From assembly GCF_003600895.1 (NCBI RefSeq), contig NZ_QYRP01000002.1:3224001-3288000 (forward strand): a DNA stretch of 64,000 nucleotides, given 5' to 3'. The stretch's first letter is position 1. Each line of letters starts with the position of its first letter. The position numbers and the translations under genes were made by a program. Positions 58,016 to 64,000 of the stretch are shown here, piece after piece. The stretch is from Nocardioides cavernaquae. Its GTDB lineage: Bacteria > Actinomycetota > Actinomycetes > Propionibacteriales > Nocardioidaceae. The notes beneath the pieces are model-generated. The model did no database searches. It was not told the DNA's origin and was given only the letters and a program-made list of their open reading frames with translations.

Positions 58016-59935
58016 ATGCAGCTCCGCATGGCTGAAGCAGCACCGCCCGCTGGAGGCGCCGCATTCGGCGAGATCCTGATCGCAGCCGGCATGGCCGGGG
58101 CGGTGATCCTGTTCTTCGCCTGGGTCACCTTGATGGAACGGACCGACCGCCCCAACTTCGTCGGCAAGCTGGCCGACTGGGCTGCGCGCATCTCCGGTGT
58201 CCCGCGTTGGGTCGCCCTCCCGGTCGCGCTTGGCCTCGTCGCGATCGTCTCCGCCGGTTTCGGCGTGTGGTGGGACGTCCCGATCCACATGCAGAACGGC
58301 CGTGACGAGGGCCCGCTGGCCAACCCCAGCCACTACTTCATCTTCGCGGGCATCCTCGGCTTCTGCCACGCCGGCATCCTGAGCATGGCGCTGGCCAAGG
58401 ACCCGCTCCCCCGCTACGCGCTCAAGCTCGCGCCCACCTGGCGGGTCCCGCTGGGCGCCGTGATCATCACCGGCGCCGGCGTCATCGCACTGATCGGCTT
58501 CCCCGCCGACGACCTGTGGCACCGCCTCTTCGGTCAGGACGTCACCGAGTGGGGACCGACCCACGTCATGATGATCGGCGGCGCAGTCACCTTCGTGCTC
58601 GGCGTGCCCGTGCTGCTCGCCGAGGCCGCGCAGGTCGGCTCCCGCCTCACCAAGGGCTACATCGGTCGTGTCCTTGCCGTGGGCGCGATGGCGCTCTGCG
58701 GCATCCCGTTCGCATTCCTCATGGAGTTCGACCTCGGCGTTCCCCAGTTCCCGGCTGCGACCCAGTTCCTCATCTTCGGCTTCCTCGCGGCATGGATCCT
58801 GATCGCGGCGCGTCTGTGGATGGGTCCGGGTGGCGCGGCCCTCGTGTCCGTTCTCTACCTCGCCATCCACGGCTTCCTCTGGCTCAGCGTCGACCTGCTG
58901 CCCGACGTGCTCACCGCACGGTTCCTCCTGCTGGTCCCGTCAGCGGTGATCATCGAGGTCGTCGCCGCGGTGATGCAGCCCAAGCGCCGTGACCACCCGG
59001 AGCTCTTCGCCGTCATCGGCAGCCTCCTGGTCGGCTCCCTCGGCATGTACGCCGAGTGGCTGTGGTCGAAGGAGTTCATGCCGCTGCCCCAGCCCTTCAA
59101 CTCGGAGCAGCTGCCGTTCCTGCTGAGCGTGAGCACCATCGCCGCACTCGGTGGCGGCCTCCTCGCCCTGTGGCTGGTGGCGCGGATCAAGCTGATCGGC
59201 ACCAAGACGCCGCCTGTCGGCCGCCTTCCCTTCCGCGGGTTCGGCCTTGCGGGCATGGTCATCTTCGTGGTGCTGATGGGCATCTTCGGGGTTCCGAAGA
59301 CGGGCGACACCTACCACGCCACGCTGGACTTCGAGGGCGTCGAGACGGGCGAGTACCCGTGCGAGTACCCCTCCGCCATCGAGGACGAGCCGTGCCTCAG
59401 GACCGTCACCGTGAAGTTCGACGGAAAGGACGCCGCTGACGGCGCGGTCTGGTTCTACGCCCTGTCGTGGCAGGGTCGCCCCAAGGGCTTCGAGGGCGAA
59501 GTCCCGCGCGACCCCGAGGCCGATGTCCCGGGCATCGTCCGAAGCGCACTGGTGCCCACCGGCACGCCGGGCGAGTACCGCAGCGAGTACCCGGTGCCGC
59601 TCTACGGCAACTGGAAGACGCTGCTGCGCCTGCACCGCGCGCCCAACCAGATGGTCTCGTTCCCGCTCTACGCTCCCCACGACGAGGCGATCACGTCCCA
59701 GGCCGGCCAGGCCGTCCACATCCACGACGGCGACCGCGTCAGCACGATCCTGGAGAAGAAGTTCCTCCAGCGCGAGACCCGTGACGACGTGCCGAAGTGG
59801 TGGTTCGACGTCGGCTACGGCGTCGTGATCGTCGCCTGGCTGGCCCTGCTCCTCTTCTACGGCTGGTGCTACAACCGCGCCGCCGGGGGCAGCGGCAGCG
59901 ACAAGCAGAAGCGCAAGGAGACCGGGGCTCCATGA
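58016..59935 (+). CDS. Polytopic membrane protein with conserved histidine motifs and an extracytoplasmic domain; function unknown
   Basis: The 639-aa protein has about 11-12 hydrophobic helices to residue 440, a soluble outside domain (about 450-600) and a last helix (WFDVGYGVVIVAWLALLLFYGW). Histidine-bearing membrane-edge motifs stand out: WWDVPIHMQNG, NPSHYFIFAGI, GFCHAGI and DDLWHRLFGQDVTEWGPTHVMM. They are arranged like a possible metal or haem site. The outside domain (EYPVPLYGNWKTLLRLHR) resembles FixH/YtkA-like beta domains by eye. The ATG at 58016 has AAGGAGG seven bases upstream; a TTG at 57992 is rejected. The gene overlaps the SDR gene by 4 bp. I do not recognise a named family. 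Confidence 0.85.
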   Translation: MQLRMAEAAPPAGGAAFGEILIAAGMAGAVILFFAWVTLMERTDRPNFVGKLADWAARISGVPRWVALPVALGLVAIVSAGFGVWWDVPIHMQNGRDEGPLANPSHYFIFAGILGFCHAGILSMALAKDPLPRYALKLAPTWRVPLGAVIITGAGVIALIGFPADDLWHRLFGQDVTEWGPTHVMMIGGAVTFVLGVPVLLAEAAQVGSRLTKGYIGRVLAVGAMALCGIPFAFLMEFDLGVPQFPAATQFLIFGFLAAWILIAARLWMGPGGAALVSVLYLAIHGFLWLSVDLLPDVLTARFLLLVPSAVIIEVVAAVMQPKRRDHPELFAVIGSLLVGSLGMYAEWLWSKEFMPLPQPFNSEQLPFLLSVSTIAALGGGLLALWLVARIKLIGTKTPPVGRLPFRGFGLAGMVIFVVLMGIFGVPKTGDTYHATLDFEGVETGEYPCEYPSAIEDEPCLRTVTVKFDGKDAADGAVWFYALSWQGRPKGFEGEVPRDPEADVPGIVRSALVPTGTPGEYRSEYPVPLYGNWKTLLRLHRAPNQMVSFPLYAPHDEAITSQAGQAVHIHDGDRVSTILEKKFLQRETRDDVPKWWFDVGYGVVIVAWLALLLFYGWCYNRAAGGSGSDKQKRKETGAP

Positions 59936-60816
59936 GCGACCTCGACCAGGTCATCCTGATCACGGGCGGCGCGCGCGGCATCGGAGCGGAGACCGCCAAG
60001 GCGCTCGCCGCACGGGGCGCGAAGCTGATCCTCACCGACCTCGACCGGGCGGCTCTCGACGAGACGGCGGCGGAGATCGGCCAGGACAACTGCCTGGCTG
60101 TCGTGGCTGACGTCTGCGACCTCGCCTCGATGGAGGCAGCGGTGAAGGCCGGCGTCGAGAAGTTCGGACGCCTCGACGCCGCCATCGCCAACGCCGGCAT
60201 CGCCAGCTACGGCTCGGTCCTGCACACCGACCCGGCAGCCTTCAAGCGGGTCATGGACATCAACGTCCTCGGCGTCTTCCACACCGCCCGGGCGACCCTG
60301 CCCGCACTGATCGAGAGCAAGGGCTACTTCCTCGTGGTCAGCTCGCTGGCGGCGTTCGCGGCGGCCCCCGGCCTGGCGGCGTACAACGCGAGCAAGGCGG
60401 GTGCCGAGCACTTCGCCAACGCGCTGCGGCTCGAGGTGCACCATCTCGGCGTCGACGTGGGCTGCGCGCACATGTCGTGGATCGACACCCCGTTGGTCCG
60501 CGACGCGAAGAAGGACCTGACCGCCTTCTCCGACCTGCTCAAGAAACTGCCCTACCCCCTCGGCAAGACGACCAACGTCGAGGCCTGCGTGAAGGCCTTC
60601 GTCAAGGGTGTCGAGAAACGGCAGCGGCACGTCTACTGTCCCGGCTGGGTCCGCGGCATCGGGCTGAACCGCAACGTGGTGAACTCTGCTGCGGGCTCCC
60701 TCGCCGTGCTCCGCCACGTTCCCGACCTCCTGCCCCGCATGGACGCAGAGGTGGCCGCGCTGGGTCGTTCCACCAGCGCCCGCAACATCGACAATGAAGC
60801 CAACAAGGAGTCCTGA
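59932..60816 (+). CDS. Short-chain dehydrogenase/reductase (SDR)
   Basis: The 294-aa NAD(P)-dependent oxidoreductase has the cofactor motif TGGARGIG, a conserved NAG (AIANAGIAS), the catalytic Ser in LVVSSLAAF and the YxxxK pair in AAYNASKAG. The C-terminal extension with HVYCPGWVRGI is similar to SadH-like SDRs of mycobacteria that act on lipid or terpenoid alcohols. The substrate is unknown. It lies between and overlaps both the membrane-protein gene and the monooxygenase gene, implying a shared pathway. Confidence 0.92.
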   Translation: MSDLDQVILITGGARGIGAETAKALAARGAKLILTDLDRAALDETAAEIGQDNCLAVVADVCDLASMEAAVKAGVEKFGRLDAAIANAGIASYGSVLHTDPAAFKRVMDINVLGVFHTARATLPALIESKGYFLVVSSLAAFAAAPGLAAYNASKAGAEHFANALRLEVHHLGVDVGCAHMSWIDTPLVRDAKKDLTAFSDLLKKLPYPLGKTTNVEACVKAFVKGVEKRQRHVYCPGWVRGIGLNRNVVNSAAGSLAVLRHVPDLLPRMDAEVAALGRSTSARNIDNEANKES

Positions 60817-62270
60817 TGACCGACGCCACCCACCTCGACGTCCTCATCGTCGGTGCCGGCCTGTCCGGCATCGACGCCGCCGTCCACATCAGCCAGGCGT
60901 TCCCCTCGAAGAACTACGCGCTCCTCGAGCAGCGCAGCGAGCTCGGCGGCACCTGGAGCCTGTTCAAGTACCCCGGCATCCGCTCGGACTCCGACATGTA
61001 CACACTCGGCTTCGGGTTCCGGCCGTGGACCGGCAAGGACGCCATCGGCGACGGCGCCGACATCCTGCAGTACCTCAAGGAGACCGCCACCGAGTACGGC
61101 GTCGACCAGAAGATCCGCTACAACCGCAAGGCGACGAAGTACTCCTGGTCGACCGAGGACAAGCGCTGGACCGTCACGGTCGAGAACACCGAGACCGGCG
61201 CGACCGAGACGCTGACGGCCAGCTTCCTGTTCAGCACCAGCGGCTACTACAACTACGACGCCGGCTACACGCCTGACTGGCCGGGCTTCCAGGACTTCAA
61301 GGGCCAGGTCATCCACCCGCAGGCCTGGCCGGAGGACCTCGACTACACCGGCAAGCGCGTCGTGGTGATCGGCTCCGGCGCCACCGCCGTGACTCTGATC
61401 CCGTCGATGGCCCGCGAGGCCGGCCACGTCACGATGCTCCAGCGCACCCCGACCTGGATCGTCAGCCAGCCGAAGATCGACCCGGTCGCGCAGACCCTGA
61501 AGAAGACGCTGCCGGCCGCGGTCGCCGCGAAGGCGATCCACGCCCGCTACGCCGCGATCACGATCGGCTTCTACGAGTTCTGTATCCGCAACCCGCGGGC
61601 TGCACGCGCGATCCTGAAGCGGTGGGCGAAGATCCACCTGCCCAAGGACTTCGACTACGACACCCACCTCACCGCGCCGTACGACCCGTGGCAGCAGCGC
61701 CTGTGCGTCGTGCCGGGTGCCGACCTCTTCAAGGCCATCCACAGCCACAAGGTCGACATCGTCACCGACCACATCGAGCAGTTCACCGAGACCGGCATCC
61801 TGCTGAAGTCGGGCAAGGTGCTCGAGGCGGACATCGTCGTGACCGCGACCGGCCTGGACGTCGTCGCGATGGGCAAGGCCGAGATCGAGGTCGACGGCGA
61901 GAAGGTCGACCTCGGCAAGTCCTTCACCTACAAGGCGCTGATGCTCTCGGACATCCCGAACTTCGCGTTCGTGATCGGCTACTCCAACGCCTCATGGACG
62001 CTGAAGGCCGACCTGGTCTGCCAGTACGTCGTCCGGCTCCTCGAGCACATGGACGAGACCAACACGGCCGTCGTCACTCCCCGGATCAACGGCGAGCTCG
62101 AGCCGCAGCAGCTCTTCGGCGGCCTGCAGTCGGGGTATCTGGCGCGTGCCGAGGGCAAGCTCCCGGTGGCCGGCGACCGTGACCCGTGGCGCCTGAAGCA
62201 CAACTGGTACTTCGACAAGAAGTTCCTCCGCAAGAGCAAGGTGGACGACGGAGTCCTCGAGTTCCACTGA
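60816..62270 (+). CDS. EthA-like flavin-containing Baeyer-Villiger monooxygenase
   Basis: This 484-aa FAD/NADPH monooxygenase has an FAD site GAGLSG (13-18), the EthA-type run KYPGIRSDSDMYTLGFGFRPW, the Baeyer-Villiger fingerprint FKGQVIHPQAW, and the NADPH site VVVIGSGATAVTL. The length, these motifs and a late NASWTLKADL agree closely with mycobacterial EthA (about 489 aa), which oxidises ketones and activates thioamide drugs. The natural substrate is unknown. The TGATG overlap with the SDR gene indicates coupled translation; an alcohol-to-ketone-to-ester sequence by SDR then monooxygenase is a reasonable inference. Confidence 0.94.
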   Translation: MTDATHLDVLIVGAGLSGIDAAVHISQAFPSKNYALLEQRSELGGTWSLFKYPGIRSDSDMYTLGFGFRPWTGKDAIGDGADILQYLKETATEYGVDQKIRYNRKATKYSWSTEDKRWTVTVENTETGATETLTASFLFSTSGYYNYDAGYTPDWPGFQDFKGQVIHPQAWPEDLDYTGKRVVVIGSGATAVTLIPSMAREAGHVTMLQRTPTWIVSQPKIDPVAQTLKKTLPAAVAAKAIHARYAAITIGFYEFCIRNPRAARAILKRWAKIHLPKDFDYDTHLTAPYDPWQQRLCVVPGADLFKAIHSHKVDIVTDHIEQFTETGILLKSGKVLEADIVVTATGLDVVAMGKAEIEVDGEKVDLGKSFTYKALMLSDIPNFAFVIGYSNASWTLKADLVCQYVVRLLEHMDETNTAVVTPRINGELEPQQLFGGLQSGYLARAEGKLPVAGDRDPWRLKHNWYFDKKFLRKSKVDDGVLEFH

Positions 62271-62333
62271 GCAAGCCAGGACGAACCGCGCGCCGTCTGG
62301 TGCGCACACCGGGGAACCGGCAAGGTAGGACCC

Positions 62334-63233
62334 GTGCAGGTCCTCCTTGCCGGTTCTTCCGGTTTCCTGGGCAGTCATCTCGCGGACGCGCTCCGTGCCG
62401 ACGGCCACGACATCACCCAGCTGGTGCGCCGCGCGCCCACCTCCGGCGACGAGGTCCGGTGGGACCCCTACAACGGCCGGCTGCCGCAGGCGGTGGTCGA
62501 CCAGGCCGACGTGGTGGTCAACCTCGCCGGCTCCCCCACCGCGGGCAACCCGCACTCCTCGACCTGGGCCCACGACCTGCGCGAGAGCCGCGTGACCACC
62601 ACGCTCGTGCTGGCCGAAGCCGTTGCACGCAGCCACCGGTTCGGCACGGGCCACGCGGCGTACGTCGCCGGGAGCGCCATGGCCTACTACGGCGACCACG
62701 GCAACGAGCTGGTCGACGAGACCGGCTCGTCCAACGGGGGCAGCTTCATGACGTCGGTGGTGCGCGAGTGGGAGGCGGCGACCATGCCCGCACGGCGCGC
62801 CGGTGCCCGGGTCGCCCTCGTGCGCACCGCTCCGGTGATGGACCGCACGAGCGCTCCGCTGCGCCAGATGCTGCCGGTCTTCAAGCTCGGGCTCGGGGCC
62901 AGGCTCGGCGACGGCCGGCAGTACTTCCCGATGATCTCGCTGCGGGACTGGGTCGGGGGCGTCCGGCACCTGGTCCACAACGACATCTCCGGGCCCGCCA
63001 ACCTGTGCTGCCCGATCACCCCGACCAACGCGGAGTTCACCGACGCCCTGGCCCAGGCCGTCGGCCGGCGGGCACGGCTGGGGGTCCCGGCGAAGCTGCT
63101 CGAGCTCGGCGCCGGACGGGTCTCCCCCGAGCTGCTCGGCTCGACCCGGCTGCGGCCCGAGGTGCTCCCGGACGCGGGCTACATCTTCCGTGACCACGAC
63201 GTCCGGGATGTGCTGGCCGCGGCGCTAGGCTGA
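62334..63233 (+). CDS. TIGR01777/SDR39U1-type NAD-dependent epimerase-like protein
   Basis: The 299-aa Rossmann protein has the TIGR01777 pattern: [86 protein letters not shown] and [15 protein letters not shown]. Its function is unknown. In mycobacteria (Rv2216) it lies between dlaT/sucB and lipB, and here it directly precedes lipB (4 bp). The GTG at 62334 is the start. Confidence 0.92.
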   Translation: MQVLLAGSSGFLGSHLADALRADGHDITQLVRRAPTSGDEVRWDPYNGRLPQAVVDQADVVVNLAGSPTAGNPHSSTWAHDLRESRVTTTLVLAEAVARSHRFGTGHAAYVAGSAMAYYGDHGNELVDETGSSNGGSFMTSVVREWEAATMPARRAGARVALVRTAPVMDRTSAPLRQMLPVFKLGLGARLGDGRQYFPMISLRDWVGGVRHLVHNDISGPANLCCPITPTNAEFTDALAQAVGRRARLGVPAKLLELGAGRVSPELLGSTRLRPEVLPDAGYIFRDHDVRDVLAAALG

Positions 63234-63237
63234 GTCC

Positions 63238-63993
63238 GTGGCTCCCCTCGACACCGACCGCCGTGCCCGTGACTTCCGCGCTCTCCACTTCCGTGTGGCG
63301 GGCATCGGCACCAGCGCGGTCGACTACCTCGAGGCATGGGAGCTCCAGCGCCAGGTGCACGCCTCGGTCGTCGCGGGCGGCACCCCGACCGTGCTGCTGC
63401 TCGAGCACCCCCCGACGTACACCGCGGGGAAGCGCACCGATCCCCACGAGCGCCCGGCCGACCCCGGCGGGGCGCCGGTGATCGACGTCGACCGCGGCGG
63501 CAAGATCACCTTCCACGGCCCCGGTCAGCTGGTCGGCTACCCGATCGTGAAGCTGCCGGACCACGTCCTCGTCGTCGACTACGTACGCCGTGTGGAAGAG
63601 GCCCTGATCCACACCTGCAACGACTTCGGTGTGACGACCGCCCGTGTCCCCGGCCGCAGCGGGGTCTGGCTCCAGGCCGACGCCCGCGGCCCCGAGCGCA
63701 AGATCGCCGCCATCGGCATCCGGGTCAGCCGCGGCGTGACCATGCACGGCTTCTCGCTCAACTGCGACGTCGACATGGGCTGGTACGACCGCTTCGTGCC
63801 CTGCGGGATCGCCGATGCCGGCGTCACCTCGCTCTCCCTCGAGCTCGGCCGTGACGTGACAGCCGCCGAGGTCATCCCCGTCGCCGAGAAGCACCTCGCG
63901 ACATACCTCGCGTGGGATCCCTACGCCGCAACGCCGGACTACGACGCTCGCCCCGAGCCGCCACGCATCGCGCTGGTCCGCCCCAGCGCCTGA
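63238..63993 (+). CDS. lipB: Lipoyl(octanoyl) transferase
   Basis: LipB transfers octanoate from acyl carrier protein to lipoyl domains, such as those of SucB and GcvH. The 251-aa product has [18 protein letters not shown] (87-104), the catalytic Lys155 in [19 protein letters not shown], and catalytic Cys189 in [13 protein letters not shown]. The start is the GTG at 63238. The gene is complete and ends seven bases before the window edge. lipA is expected next. Confidence 0.97.
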   Translation: MAPLDTDRRARDFRALHFRVAGIGTSAVDYLEAWELQRQVHASVVAGGTPTVLLLEHPPTYTAGKRTDPHERPADPGGAPVIDVDRGGKITFHGPGQLVGYPIVKLPDHVLVVDYVRRVEEALIHTCNDFGVTTARVPGRSGVWLQADARGPERKIAAIGIRVSRGVTMHGFSLNCDVDMGWYDRFVPCGIADAGVTSLSLELGRDVTAAEVIPVAEKHLATYLAWDPYAATPDYDARPEPPRIALVRPSA

Positions 63994-64000
63994 GCCCGCC

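Overview
The window is about 70% G+C, with many GTG starts, 1-4 bp gene overlaps and actinobacterial marker genes (a ClgR-type regulator, a DUF3046 protein, a DUF222/HNH protein, a multi-lipoyl SucB). It is chromosomal DNA of a high-GC actinobacterium. The gene content would fit Nocardioides or a relative, but that genus is only an inference. No rRNA, tRNA, CRISPR array, transposase or phage gene was seen, and no gap between genes exceeds 300 bp (the largest are 1263-1519 and 57750-58015).

Layout. (1) 1-1262, minus strand: the start of recX and recA, with a LexA box at 1398-1411. (2) 1520-18743, plus strand: a purine/ureide catabolism island. A GntR regulator is followed by an overlapping operon: NCS1 permease, hydantoin/allantoin racemase, DUF1275 protein, acetamidase/formamidase-family protein, AtzH-amidase fusion, allantoinase, PucG transaminase and allantoate amidohydrolase. 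A second GntR regulator follows, then a BMP-type ABC nucleoside/purine transporter with an ornithine-cyclodeaminase-like gene and a guanine-deaminase-like gene. (3) 18740-20720, minus: MFS transporter, DUF3046 and DinB-like protein. DUF3046 normally sits beside recA, so the ureide genes interrupt an ancestral recA-DUF3046 neighbourhood. (4) 20770-26592, plus: DUF305 lipoprotein, Lhr helicase and Nei-type glycosylase. (5) 26628-46654, minus: secreted endonuclease I, ClgR, CinA/PncC, a giant secreted nuclease/5'-nucleotidase, PgsA, RimO, a three-gene envelope cassette that includes a 46-aa membrane protein, a RodZ-like protein, FtsK, RNase J, DapA, FolA and ThyA. The conserved genes are in the same order as in mycobacteria (recA ... 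clgR-pgsA-ftsK-rnj-dapA-dfrA-thyA). (6) 46718-51176: accessory genes, namely a glycosidase-like propeller, a sulfotransferase, a nucleotidyltransferase, a LexA-controlled leaderless DUF222/HNH gene and a small conserved protein. (7) 51211-63993: cobU-cobS, gcvT, pepA, a small protein and sucB. An inserted operon follows (histidine-rich membrane protein, SDR, EthA-like monooxygenase), then a TIGR01777 epimerase and lipB. The order cobS-gcvT-pepA-sucB-epimerase-lipB again matches mycobacteria.

How the genes may work together. The secreted nucleases and 5'-nucleotidase, the BMP transporter, the guanine-deaminase-like enzyme and the allantoin operon could form a chain from extracellular nucleic acid to ammonia, glycine and C2 acids. 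PucG makes oxalurate. The AtzH-amidase fusion and the FmdA-like protein beside it are good candidates for an oxalurate-degrading branch, which is the most interesting functional hypothesis here. The second is the EthA-like/SDR/membrane-protein operon placed inside the lipoate locus. Regulatory signals seen directly include two perfect LexA boxes (recA and the HNH gene), a palindrome before the BMP operon, a possible ClgR autoregulatory site and four hairpin terminators.
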